Assembly (NCBI GenBank): GCA_910579115.1
Contig: CAJTSO010000066.1
Location: 1 to 8,460, forward strand
Direction of reading: 5' to 3'
DNA from: an uncultured Selenomonadaceae bacterium
GTDB lineage: Bacteria; Bacillota; Negativicutes; Selenomonadales; Selenomonadaceae
DNA length: 8,460 bases
Shown here: piece by piece, positions 1-6,169 of the stretch
Position numbering within the stretch: the stretch's first letter is position 1
Layout of the letters: every line of letters starts with the position of its first letter
Program-made: the position numbers and the translations under genes
Notes under the pieces: model-generated
Seen by the model: only the letters and a program-made list of their open reading frames with translations
Told to the model about the DNA's origin: nothing
Database searches by the model: none

Positions 1-132
1 TGACACTCACTAAATTCGTCCATCGTTTCACTCGGGCTTATTAAGTGAGTTAGTCAAACTCGATAATCAACATAGCGGCGCTAAGCTCTGCCATCGTTAC
101 CCTCGGCAATCGCTAACCACCGATGTTGATTA
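1..132. repeat. Modular palindromic intergenic repeat, copy 1
   Basis: Two adjacent imperfect palindromes. Module A (1-56) begins TGACACTCACT and ends AGTGAGTTAGTCA, giving a stem with small bulges. Module B (64-132) has perfect 10-bp outer arms, TAATCAACAT (64-73) and ATGTTGATTA (123-132), around a core at 81-116. Both modules carry the same central motif, CCATCGT then a few bases then CTCGG. Both recur at 1302-1416 in the reverse order. The left edge may be cut by the window. It lies upstream of the htpX promoter; no protein-coding capacity is apparent. Confidence 0.8.
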
Positions 133-141
133 ACGGTTTTC

Positions 142-171
142 TTGCAGATTTTCTTTACGGGAATTTACAAT
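142..171 (+). promoter_or_regulatory. Candidate promoter of htpX
   Basis: TTGCAG (142-147) and TACAAT (166-171) are separated by 18 bp, a reasonable sigma-A-type pair. They lie just downstream of the palindromic repeat and 35 bp before the htpX start codon. The call rests on consensus match only. Confidence 0.5.
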
Positions 172-206
172 ATGAAATAGCATCATAAAAATGGAGGAAT
201 AAAAAT

Positions 207-1082
207 ATGAACACGTTCAAAACAGCGGCCCTTATGGCCCTGCTTACCGCCCTGCTGGTGACGGCCGGCAGCTCTCTGGGAGGCCACGACGGGGCGGTTC
301 TGATGCTGGTTATTTCCCTGGGCATCAATCTGATCAGCTACTGGAAGAGCGACAGCATCGTCCTGAAGATGTACGGGGCTCGGGAGGTTTCCCGGTCCCA
401 GGCGCCGGAGCTTTACGATTTGGTGGCCACTCTGGCCAAACAGGCGGGGCTGCCCATGCCCCGGGTCTGCATCATCAATGACGAGTCCCCCAACGCCTTT
501 GCCACCGGTCGAAATCCCGAACACGCGGCAGTGGCGGTCACCACCGGCATCATGCGGATCCTGGACCAGGAGGAGCTGGGGGGCGTCATCGCCCATGAGC
601 TGAGCCACATCAAGCACCGGGACACCCTTATCTCTACCATTGCCGGTTCCCTGGCAGGGGTTATCTCCTCTATCGGCCACATGGCCCAGTGGGCGATGAT
701 TTTCGGGATGGGGGGACGCCGGAGCGATGACGACGGGGAAGGCTTGGGGGCGCTGTTTACGATCATTGTGGCTCCGTTGGCGGCGGCTCTCATCCAGCTG
801 GCCATCTCCCGCTCCCGGGAGTATGAAGCGGACCGCTCCGGCGGCGAGATTTGCGGCAATCCCCTGGATCTGGCCAGCGCCCTGGAGAAGCTGGAGTATT
901 ACTCCGGCCGGATGCGCCCGGTGGCCGCGGCCGGACCGGCAACCGCCCACCTGTTTATCGTCAATCCCCTGAAAAACGGCAGCTTCTCCCTAAAGTCCAT
1001 GTTTTCCACCCATCCGTCCACCGAGGACAGAGTGGCGGCCCTGAAGGAGCAGGCCAGGGAGATGGGGATTCGCCGCCGGTAA
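207..1082 (+). CDS. htpX: HtpX-type M48 membrane zinc metalloprotease
   Basis: Integral-membrane zinc endopeptidase of the HtpX (M48B) family, which degrades misfolded membrane proteins and works alongside FtsH in envelope quality control. The 291-residue length is typical. Two hydrophobic segments near the N terminus (about residues 5-24 and 29-46) and two after the active site (about 143-165 and 184-201) fit the family topology. The catalytic HEXXH is HELSH at residues 130-134, and the third zinc ligand is the first Glu of EYEAD (residue 205). The C terminus keeps the family STHPSTEDR signature. The start is fixed by GGAGGAA at 193-199, 7 bp before the ATG. It appears monocistronic, with its own promoter and a strong terminator directly behind it. 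The family assignment is secure; the substrate set is not visible from sequence. Confidence 0.95.
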   Translation: MNTFKTAALMALLTALLVTAGSSLGGHDGAVLMLVISLGINLISYWKSDSIVLKMYGAREVSRSQAPELYDLVATLAKQAGLPMPRVCIINDESPNAFATGRNPEHAAVAVTTGIMRILDQEELGGVIAHELSHIKHRDTLISTIAGSLAGVISSIGHMAQWAMIFGMGGRRSDDDGEGLGALFTIIVAPLAAALIQLAISRSREYEADRSGGEICGNPLDLASALEKLEYYSGRMRPVAAAGPATAHLFIVNPLKNGSFSLKSMFSTHPSTEDRVAALKEQAREMGIRRR

Positions 1083-1098
1083 GTAAAAATCAAACCTG

Positions 1099-1130
1099 AA
1101 AAAAGAGCGGGACTCCGCTCTTTTTTCTTT
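1099..1130 (+). terminator. Rho-independent terminator of htpX
   Basis: A perfect 12-bp stem, AAAAAAGAGCGG (1099-1110) and CCGCTCTTTTTT (1115-1126), with loop GACT, continues into a T-rich tail. It lies 16 bp after the htpX stop codon. The A/T ends make it potentially bidirectional. Confidence 0.93.
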
Positions 1131-1189
1131 ACGGAGACAATGGTTGTGTTGTAGAATGTAATATACAATGATAAGCATTGAATGATGGC

Positions 1190-1198
1190 GTTATAATG
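1190..1198 (+). promoter_or_regulatory. Possible -10 box upstream of lptD-like gene
   Basis: TATAAT at 1192-1197 sits in the context GTTATAATG, like the two TATAAT boxes at 5038-5045 and 5108-5115. No convincing -35 box is found at 16-18 bp. If used, the lptD leader would exceed 300 nt and contain the whole palindromic repeat. The rest of 1131-1256 shows nothing clear. Confidence 0.25.
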
Positions 1199-1256
1199 AC
1201 GGCATTAGAGCTTACCCTGAAATACATTCCCCCGGGAACCCATTCTCATTTGATTA

Positions 1257-1440
1257 TCCACGCAGCGGTACATAGACTCTGACTTCGGGCTAGACGGCTC
1301 TTGCAGCTCTCTAAGCTCTGCCATCGTCTTACGACTCGGCAATCGCTAAGGTCGCCTGCATGACACTCACTAAATTCGTCCATCGTTGCACTCGGACTCA
1401 TTAAGTGAGTTAGTCAAAATCGTCAAGTACCGGCGTGGAT
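1257..1440. repeat. Modular palindromic intergenic repeat, copy 2, in a long outer stem
   Basis: The outer arms ATCCACGC-AG-CGGTAC (1257-1272) and GTACCGGCGTGGAT (1427-1440) pair over 14 bp with a 2-nt bulge. Inside are a short GC-rich segment (about 1273-1300), module B (1302-1360, arms TGCAG/CTGCA) and module A (1361-1416). Module A differs from 1-56 at only 3 of 56 positions. The module B core (1311-1349) matches 81-116 apart from the loop, where it is 3 nt longer. Module order is reversed relative to copy 1. This accounts for most of the 440-bp gap between htpX and the lptD-like gene; no gene is seen in it. Confidence 0.82.
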
Positions 1441-1487
1441 AAACAGTTCCCTCAGAGAATGTATTTCAAGGATTCATAGGCGATAAC

Positions 1488-1526
1488 ATGAAGCAACTCA
1501 TAAATACAAAGGGGTACCCGAGATGA
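1488..1526 (+). CDS. Possible 12-codon leader peptide overlapping the lptD-like start
   Basis: An ATG at 1488 opens a 12-codon frame (MKQLINTKGYPR) whose TGA (1524-1526) overlaps the ATG of the lptD-like gene (1523-1525) in an ATGA arrangement, the usual geometry for translational coupling. Its own ribosome binding site is weak (AAGGA at 1468-1472 is too distant; AGG at 1478-1480 is closer). A chance frame of this length is quite possible. It is listed because of the exact overlap. Confidence 0.2.
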   Translation: MKQLINTKGYPR

Positions 1527-3241
1527 TGACCACCTTTTTGACAAAGAAACCGGGCTGGCTGGCCGCCTGCGTGACTGGTATGGCGCTGGGGGCAGGGCTT
1601 TCTCTGTGCCCGGCGGGGCTGACCGTGGCCGAGGCCAGCTTTCTGGACCGGCCCTACGACTCTGACGCGGAAAGCGGCGTCGAGGCGCTGGACTGGATCG
1701 AAAACCGGGACCGCAATATCCGCAAGAATATGGATACAAAAGAGCAGCAGCGGCTGAAAAAGGATATTGCCGATATGAAGCGGGCCCTGGACCGGGATGA
1801 ACGCCGGGACGCGGCGGCAGCAGCGGCCGAAACAGCCGCTGCCCAGCCGGAGCCGACGGACGGCACCTTCGGCAGCGTGCCAAAATCGAAGCGGAAGGAT
1901 GAACAGCCCCCTATCGCCTTTGAGGGGGACGACATATTCTACGATCAGAATACAGGCAACGTATATGCCCGGGGCAGCGTAAAGATCACCCGGATCGACG
2001 GAAAGCGGGTGATCACTGAGCAGGCGGACGGCAATACGAAGGAGCAGAACGTAAGGCTTCCGGAGGGAGGCCAGTTCATCAATATCGCCCCCGGGGAAAG
2101 CAAGACGGATATGACCGGCTACCGGATCCTTTACAATTACGGGCGGAGGACCGGCAGTCTGGAAAACGGCCGGGGCAAGGTCCAGGGCTGGTACATTACC
2201 GGAAAGCGCATCGAGATATTTCCGGATCAGATGATCATTTACAACGGCACCGTCAGCGGCTGCTCCGCCAGGCACCCGGATTACCATATGTCCGCCAAAA
2301 AGGTGGAAATCTGGCAGGATACCATGGTCATGCACAGCGTCGGCTACTGGCTGGCGGGAGTGCAGATCGGCTGGGAGCGCCGGGCCACCCGGGACCTGAC
2401 GAAAGAATCGAAGCACCCTTACTATCCTGACTTCGGCTATTCCAGCGATGAAGGGTTTTACGTGGGCGATACCTTCCACTGGGGCATTGCGAAAAACACT
2501 CAGGCCTACACGAAGCTTCATTACTCCACAAAGGAGCAGTGGCGGAACGTTTACGGCCTGAACTATAATGCGGCCGGTCACAGCTTCACCCTGGAATACG
2601 GTAAATATTCTGACGACGACGACCGCTACCTGAAAAAGGAGCCTACCTTCCGGTATTCCTTCAGCCGCCGGATCGGGAAGAGCCCCTTTACCCTGGGACT
2701 TGGCTACGAGCGGGGCCAGTGGAAGCAGGAAGCTAAGGAAAATAGAACCGCCAAGGGCCGGGGTCAGGATATAAGCTCTTTTCACACGGAGTACAATATT
2801 TACCTTACGCCGGACAGCATTCCAATGGGCAGAAAGCTCCGGATGAACAACAGCTTCGGCTACAGTATCATCAAGGAGTCCTACGGCGATTCCACAGACA
2901 GCGGCTTTGAATATAACGGCAGCTTCCTTTACACGCCAGATGACGACTTCGTAATTTATGCGGGTTATAAGCACACCCAGCGGGATTACGCCTCATCCTT
3001 GTTTGATTATGATACGGAAAACTACGGCAGCCTGGTCAAGTGGGGCCTCAGCTGGCGGATCGCCCCCAAGGACAGGTTTGTGGTCGGGTTCAGCAAGGAT
3101 GTCAAGGGAGGAAATTTGAATAAGGTGGACTATTACTGGTTCCACAATTTCCACTGCATGGAGCTTATCTTCAATTACCGGATGGATCATTACAATGATG
3201 ACCACAAGACAAAAATCCAGGTACAATTTGCTCCCTGGTAA
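1523..3241 (+). CDS. lptD: LptD/OstA-like outer-membrane LPS-assembly protein
   Basis: Probable outer-membrane protein that inserts lipopolysaccharide into the outer leaflet. Residues 1-38 form a Sec signal peptide ending in a plausible AEA/S site. A charged, possibly coiled-coil and Ala-rich linker follows (about 50-112). Residues about 118-265 resemble the OstA/LptD periplasmic domain: an FEGDDIFYD...GNVYARGSVKI strand repeat, then a YNGTVSGCSARHPDYHMSAKKVEIW block like the region preceding the LptD barrel. From about 290 on, alternating aromatic and polar stretches suggest a beta-barrel, and the protein ends in Trp (QVQFAPW), the usual outer-membrane terminal aromatic. At 572 residues it is much shorter than the ~780-residue enterobacterial protein. 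AAAGGGG (1508-1514) supports ATG 1523; ATG 1526 is also possible. An LptD-related barrel with another role cannot be excluded. Confidence 0.78.
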   Translation: MMTTFLTKKPGWLAACVTGMALGAGLSLCPAGLTVAEASFLDRPYDSDAESGVEALDWIENRDRNIRKNMDTKEQQRLKKDIADMKRALDRDERRDAAAAAAETAAAQPEPTDGTFGSVPKSKRKDEQPPIAFEGDDIFYDQNTGNVYARGSVKITRIDGKRVITEQADGNTKEQNVRLPEGGQFINIAPGESKTDMTGYRILYNYGRRTGSLENGRGKVQGWYITGKRIEIFPDQMIIYNGTVSGCSARHPDYHMSAKKVEIWQDTMVMHSVGYWLAGVQIGWERRATRDLTKESKHPYYPDFGYSSDEGFYVGDTFHWGIAKNTQAYTKLHYSTKEQWRNVYGLNYNAAGHSFTLEYGKYSDDDDRYLKKEPTFRYSFSRRIGKSPFTLGLGYERGQWKQEAKENRTAKGRGQDISSFHTEYNIYLTPDSIPMGRKLRMNNSFGYSIIKESYGDSTDSGFEYNGSFLYTPDDDFVIYAGYKHTQRDYASSLFDYDTENYGSLVKWGLSWRIAPKDRFVVGFSKDVKGGNLNKVDYYWFHNFHCMELIFNYRMDHYNDDHKTKIQVQFAPW

Positions 3242-3270
3242 AAGGCTGTCAGTCATGTCCCAAAAGTCAG

Positions 3271-3307
3271 AAAAGGAGCCTTTGCTTCGGCAAAGGCTCC
3301 TTTTCTG
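3271..3307. terminator. Bidirectional terminator between convergent genes
   Basis: A perfect 15-bp stem, AAAAGGAGCCTTTGC (3271-3285) and GCAAAGGCTCCTTTT (3290-3304), is closed by a TTCG tetraloop. A and T runs flank both sides, so it can stop the plus-strand lptD-like transcript and the minus-strand pflX-HD transcript. The remaining 50 bp to the HD gene stop hold nothing evident. Confidence 0.93.
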
Positions 3308-3354
3308 TTACAGTCCGGGCTTTTGGCAGGAATTTCCGGCGATTAAAAGATTGT

Positions 3355-3942
3355 TTACAGGGCGGCCAGCTTTTCATTGATGGCCGCCTCGTCGGCTTTC
3401 ATGGCCTCAATGGTTTTACCGGTGAGATCGCCGATTTCCCAGCCAAGCCGCCGGGCTCCTTCGCTTATTATCTCCCGGGAGCAGCCGGCGGCAAATTTTT
3501 TATCCTTGTACTTTTTCCGGACGCTGGAAACCTTCAGGTCCTGGATGCTCTTTGAGGGATGCATAAGGGCCACGGCCCCAATCAGCCCCGTCAGCTCGTC
3601 GATGGCAAACAGCACCTTTTCCATTTCCTCTACCGGCTCCACCTGGGAGCAGTGGCCATAGCCATGGGAGCAGACGGCGTGGATAAGATCCTCACCGACT
3701 CCGGCTTCTCTCAACAGCTCCGGGGCTTTCCGGCAATGCTGGTCAGGGTACATCTCATAGTCGATGTCGTGGAGCAGTCCGCATGTCCACCAGAAATCAG
3801 CCTCCTCCTGATAGCCCAGCTCCCCGGCAAACCAGCGGAGAGCCCCGGCGACAGTAAGGCCGTGGCGAAGGTGGAAGGGCTCCTTGTTGTATTTTTTCAG
3901 CAGCTCCCAGGCCGCCTCCGGAGAAATGGTACACTGATGCAT
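3355..3942 (-). CDS. HD-domain protein, putative metal-dependent phosphohydrolase
   Basis: A 195-residue single-domain HD-superfamily protein, probably cytosolic and metal dependent. The visible ligands follow the HD order: His27 (HLRHG), His58-Asp59 (LLHDIDYE), His93 (CSHGYG) and Asp115 (FAIDELTG). Such stand-alone HD proteins are often annotated as hydrolases; the substrate cannot be read from the sequence. The start at 3942 (MHQC) is preferred because AAAGGAG lies 7-8 nt upstream of it on the minus strand. An upstream in-frame ATG at 3990 would add 16 residues without a good ribosome binding site and would overlap the preceding gene. It follows the radical SAM gene by 28 bp on the same strand, so the two are very likely co-transcribed, and it ends before the bidirectional terminator. 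Confidence 0.85.
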   Translation of the reverse strand: MHQCTISPEAAWELLKKYNKEPFHLRHGLTVAGALRWFAGELGYQEEADFWWTCGLLHDIDYEMYPDQHCRKAPELLREAGVGEDLIHAVCSHGYGHCSQVEPVEEMEKVLFAIDELTGLIGAVALMHPSKSIQDLKVSSVRKKYKDKKFAAGCSREIISEGARRLGWEIGDLTGKTIEAMKADEAAINEKLAAL

Positions 3943-3970
3943 GGAAATGCTCCTTTCAAAGTCGGTAAAA

Positions 3971-4963
3971 TTAAAGCCCCCGGCCATCAAACGCGGGGAT
4001 GAAGGATTCGCTGACGGTTCCCCTCTGCTGAATGTAGGCGTTGGTAAAGCCCGCGTCCCAGGCGGCGTTTACCACGCTGTCATATTCAAAGCCGGTGAGC
4101 TTCCGGCGAAGCTCCCGGAAATCCTTCAGGTACGGGGCCCCGGCAATGGGGGTATACTGGTTCATAAGGGACAGGATGATGCGGCCGCCAAACCGCCGGT
4201 AAAGCTCCTCTACCAGAGCGATGCTCTCGTGGCGGCGGCCGGGGAGAACGAGATGGCGGACGATAACGCCGCTTTTTAAGCGGGCTGAGAGCTCCTGCCG
4301 GTCGTGGGGAGAGCAGGGAAAAGAGGCCGGGGCGTAAACCGGCGGCCCCTTTTCCTCTACCATGGCCGCAACCGCCTCCATGGCCCGCTCCGGATAGTCG
4401 GGGGCATTGGAGTAACGCTGGGCCGTATCGGGGCTGTAGTATTTGAAATCCGGCATGAATATGTCGATGTCCCCGGCAATCGCCCGGACCATTCCGGCAG
4501 TTTCATAGCCGGAGCTGTTCCAGACGGCGGGAATGACCAGCTTTTCATCCTCCAATCCCTGCCGGGCCAGTCGGAGGGCCTCGATTACCTGCGGAGCGTA
4601 GTGGGTAGGAGTCACTAAATCGATGGTGGCGGCCCCCAGACCCTGAAGCCTGAGGAATGATTCAGCCAGGGGCCGCGGGGAGATTTCTTTTCCGAAGGGC
4701 GCCTTGTCAAACTGGCCGGAAGTCCGGCTGATGGCATAGTTCTGGCAATAGACACAGCCCAGCTGGCAGTAGGAAAAAAATACGGCGCCGGCCCCTTTTT
4801 CTCCGGAGATACAGGGCTCCTCCCAAGGGTGGAGGGAAGCCCGGGCGGCGGTGAGCCGGGCGGGCGCGCCGCAGAAGCCGCGGCTGGTGAAGCGGTCAGC
4901 CCCGCAGCTTCGGGGGCAGAGCCGGCAGCTTGTCAGGTCAAAAATCGGATTATCGTCTAACAT
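3971..4963 (-). CDS. pflX: PflX-like radical SAM protein
   Basis: A 330-residue member of the PflX family (COG1313-type), related to pyruvate formate-lyase activating enzymes. The radical SAM cluster motif CxxxCxxC is Cys66, Cys70 and Cys73 (YCQLGCVYCQN). A second group of cysteines at the N terminus, Cys13, Cys16, Cys20 (CRLCPRSCGADR) and Cys31, is characteristic of this family and may hold another metal centre. It should reductively cleave SAM to a 5'-deoxyadenosyl radical; the target protein or substrate is unknown, and no glycyl-radical enzyme lies in the window. The annotated ATG is the first good one, but the ribosome binding site is poor (AAGG only a few nt upstream), and a GC-rich hairpin sits immediately before it. 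It is the first gene of a minus-strand operon with the HD-domain gene. Confidence 0.88.
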   Translation of the reverse strand: MLDDNPIFDLTSCRLCPRSCGADRFTSRGFCGAPARLTAARASLHPWEEPCISGEKGAGAVFFSYCQLGCVYCQNYAISRTSGQFDKAPFGKEISPRPLAESFLRLQGLGAATIDLVTPTHYAPQVIEALRLARQGLEDEKLVIPAVWNSSGYETAGMVRAIAGDIDIFMPDFKYYSPDTAQRYSNAPDYPERAMEAVAAMVEEKGPPVYAPASFPCSPHDRQELSARLKSGVIVRHLVLPGRRHESIALVEELYRRFGGRIILSLMNQYTPIAGAPYLKDFRELRRKLTGFEYDSVVNAAWDAGFTNAYIQQRGTVSESFIPAFDGRGL

Positions 4964-4973
4964 GGCCTTATGG

Positions 4974-4991
4974 GGGCCGAGCCTTCGGCCC
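4974..4991 (-). promoter_or_regulatory. Leader hairpin before pflX-like start
   Basis: A 7-bp GC-rich stem, GGGCCGA (4974-4980) with TCGGCCC (4985-4991) and a 4-nt loop, ends 10 nt from the pflX-like start codon in the minus-strand mRNA. It has no T-run, so it is not a terminator. Its position next to a weak Shine-Dalgarno sequence suggests an effect on translation initiation; this is inferred. Confidence 0.4.
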
Positions 4992-5002
4992 GGTTTATTT
5001 GG

Positions 5003-5032
5003 ATTTTACCTGCCTTGCAATTTCTCTGATAA
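5003..5032 (-). promoter_or_regulatory. Candidate promoter of the pflX-HD operon
   Basis: On the minus strand, TTATCA (complement of 5027-5032) and TAAAAT (complement of 5003-5008) are 18 bp apart. It overlaps the plus-strand -35 box at 5015-5020, so the two divergent transcripts would share one site. Consensus matches are 4/6 and 5/6. Confidence 0.35.
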
Positions 5033-5044
5033 TAGCATTATAAT
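5015..5044 (+). promoter_or_regulatory. Candidate promoter P1 of the 5204 gene
   Basis: TTGCAA (5015-5020) and a perfect TATAAT (5039-5044) are separated by 18 bp. The -10 box is also the first element of the 70-bp-spaced repeat described next. A second perfect TATAAT at 5109-5114 has only a weak -35 (ATGACA, 5084-5089, 19-bp spacing). Confidence 0.5.
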
Positions 5045-5158
5045 GTAAGGGTTCAGGGAAGTTCCATAGGAATTTCCTACCTAATGACATTCAACGGGCG
5101 AAGACCGTTATAATGCAGCGGTTCAGGGAATTGCAGGGCAATTCCTGTCGATTGGCAT
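5038..5158. repeat. Two 70-bp-spaced repeats, each a TATAAT box plus hairpin
   Basis: Units 5038-5090 and 5108-5158 both read TTATAATG, then GGTTCAGGGAA, then a hairpin, then a tail ending CAT. The hairpins are AGGGAAGTTCC/ATA/GGAATTTCCT (5055-5078) and CAGGGAATTGC/AGG/GCAATTCCTG (5124-5147). Each has one or two bulged bases in its left arm. The inner stem bases differ between units yet remain paired. A partial third box, TTATAAGG, is at 5172-5179. The units fill most of the 240-bp divergent region. Confidence 0.7.
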
Positions 5159-5203
5159 AAGGAGCCCATCGTTATAAGGACTTCACCAAAGGAGGCGGCA
5201 GTC

Positions 5204-5920
5204 ATGAAATTATGGAAGCCTTTGACCGTAAAAATTATCTTTGTCCTGATGTTGCTGACGGTTTTTTCCGGCTGGGGGGCACAGGGGGCACAGGCGGAAG
5301 AAACAGGCGCCGGGACAAAAAAGCCGAAGAATATTGCCCTGCTGCCGGTGGAGAATCTGGAGCTGCTGGCCGAGTGCGGCGGCGATCAGTATATCAGGCA
5401 GCAGCTGGAACGGGTCGTCCACGTGCCACTGAACGGGGTAACGAAAATGGCGGCCTACATAGATCCGGGGACAGCCCGGCGGGAGCTGGCTTCCCTGGTA
5501 AACAGCGGCCGGTACGTGACGAAGAAAAACCGTCTGGATTACTGGGCTATAATGCCGGCGCTGGCTGATAAACTGGGGGCGGATCTCGTCATCCTTCTCC
5601 GGGTCAGGGGGGCCTATGAGGAGTTTTTCCCTGACGGGTGGGGGCGGACGATTATCCGGGCGGCAGTGGATATGGAGCTTTTGGGCTTTGACCGGCAGGA
5701 GGCCGGGGCGGCTGCCGCCGGAAAGAAGGGCCTCCCGGCCGGAGTTATCCGGCAGACCGCCTACGGGTGGATCAACGATGAATACTACGGCCGGGGCCTG
5801 TATGAGCTGACGGAGGAAGCCGTTGACGAGCTGCTGGAAAAAAGCCATATACGGCAACGGGTCTTTCCGGTAAAGGTCTCCAAATCGGAAGAGAAGGGGG
5901 ACACTTTCAGACATCGCTAA
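5204..5920 (+). CDS. Exported protein of unknown function
   Basis: 238 residues. Residues 1-31 form a clear Sec signal peptide: a Lys-containing n-region, hydrophobic core at 9-22, and an AQA/EE cleavage site. There is no lipobox Cys, so it should be periplasmic or secreted rather than a lipoprotein. The mature part begins with a beta-strand-like IALLPVEN at about 44-51, and further on has ADKLGADLVILLRVRG. This alternation recalls small periplasmic alpha/beta proteins of the CsgG/TolB-N/DUF799 kind, but the resemblance is weak and I do not assign a family. The last ~25 residues are Lys/Glu-rich and probably disordered. Start supported by AAAGGAGG (5188-5195), 8 bp before the ATG. No terminator follows, so transcription may run into the first TA-like repeat. 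Confidence 0.85.
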   Translation: MKLWKPLTVKIIFVLMLLTVFSGWGAQGAQAEETGAGTKKPKNIALLPVENLELLAECGGDQYIRQQLERVVHVPLNGVTKMAAYIDPGTARRELASLVNSGRYVTKKNRLDYWAIMPALADKLGADLVILLRVRGAYEEFFPDGWGRTIIRAAVDMELLGFDRQEAGAAAAGKKGLPAGVIRQTAYGWINDEYYGRGLYELTEEAVDELLEKSHIRQRVFPVKVSKSEEKGDTFRHR

Positions 5921-5927
5921 AAAATAA

Positions 5928-5956
5928 TTGCGGACTGGTGAAGATTGTGATATATT
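5928..5956 (+). promoter_or_regulatory. Promoter of the plus-strand RNA, copy 1
   Basis: TTGCGG (5928-5933) and TATATT (5951-5956) are 17 bp apart. The same boxes and spacing occur at 7936-7964, although much of the spacer sequence differs, which points to selection for promoter function. The expected transcription start is near 5963. Confidence 0.65.
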
Positions 5957-5962
5957 AGATAT

Positions 5963-6085
5963 AAATAAGGGCATCTGCGCGAACAGATGCCCCACAGGGG
6001 CTACCTATAGACACGGTCAGCCCGATTGGTTACAGCTATAGCCGCATCCTTGTTCGGGGGGCGGCTATTTCTGTGTCTTGCTATT
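5963..6085 (+). ncRNA. Putative antitoxin RNA, copy 1
   Basis: Inferred RNA of about 110-120 nt. It begins after the conserved promoter, carries a 5' hairpin GGGCATCTG/CAGATGCCC (5969-5992), and ends at the stem ATAGCCGC (6038-6045)/GCGGCTAT (6061-6068) followed by a T-rich stretch. It runs convergent to the minus-strand peptide gene and overlaps its last codons and its 3' untranslated region, the arrangement known for RatA and SR4 antitoxins. The 3' end is uncertain because the T-run is interrupted. Confidence 0.5.
5965..5992 (-). terminator. Terminator of the peptide mRNA, copy 1
   Basis: On the minus strand the 9-bp stem GGGCATCTG/CAGATGCCC (complement of 5969-5992, 6-nt loop) is followed by TTATTTATAT. 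It lies about 75 nt past the peptide stop codon and doubles as the 5' hairpin of the plus-strand RNA. Confidence 0.6.
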
Positions 6086-6163
6086 TTCTTTACCTATAGA
6101 ATATCCAATGCCAAAGCAGGTCAAGCCGAAGCTTAACACTGCCATAAGGTCTAAAATATCCAT
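6065..6163 (-). CDS. Small hydrophobic holin-like toxin peptide, copy 1
   Basis: A 32-residue peptide: MDILDL, then a membrane-spanning VLSFGLTCFGIGYSIG core (residues 9-24), then a basic, polar tail KENSKTQK. This pattern of an N-terminal acidic cap, glycine-rich helix and short basic end matches the tiny holin-like or type I toxin peptides of Firmicutes; the match is from memory and not tested. Start 6163 is supported by GGGAGGG (complement of 6172-6178) 8 nt upstream. An internal ATG (6145) would give 26 residues. It is preserved almost unchanged in copy 2 at the protein level (differences only in the tail), with synonymous third-position changes in the core. It would act in the cytoplasmic membrane. 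Confidence 0.68.
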   Translation of the reverse strand: MDILDLMAVLSFGLTCFGIGYSIGKENSKTQK

Positions 6164-6169
6164 TGGCTC

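Noticed and set aside
183..950. 255-codon minus-strand frame opposite htpX
   Set aside because: Low-complexity Gly/Pro/Arg/His composition and full overlap with the clear HtpX coding sequence.
1..1440. CRISPR array or REP/RAYT elements as explanation of the palindromic repeats
   Set aside because: There are no regular spacers or short identical repeats, no typical REP tetranucleotide was recognised, and no transposase gene is present in the window.
1466..2974. Long open frame of about 500 codons on the minus strand across the lptD-like gene
   Set aside because: It lies antisense to a gene with signal peptide, ribosome binding site and family features; the frame has no recognisable domain and reflects GC-rich codon use.
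3559..4002. Plus-strand frames opposite the HD and radical SAM genes
   Set aside because: Antisense to genes with visible catalytic motifs; no plausible ribosome binding site or product.
4964..5203. Riboswitch in the divergent region
   Set aside because: No known riboswitch core was recognised; the structure is explained by the duplicated TATAAT-hairpin units.
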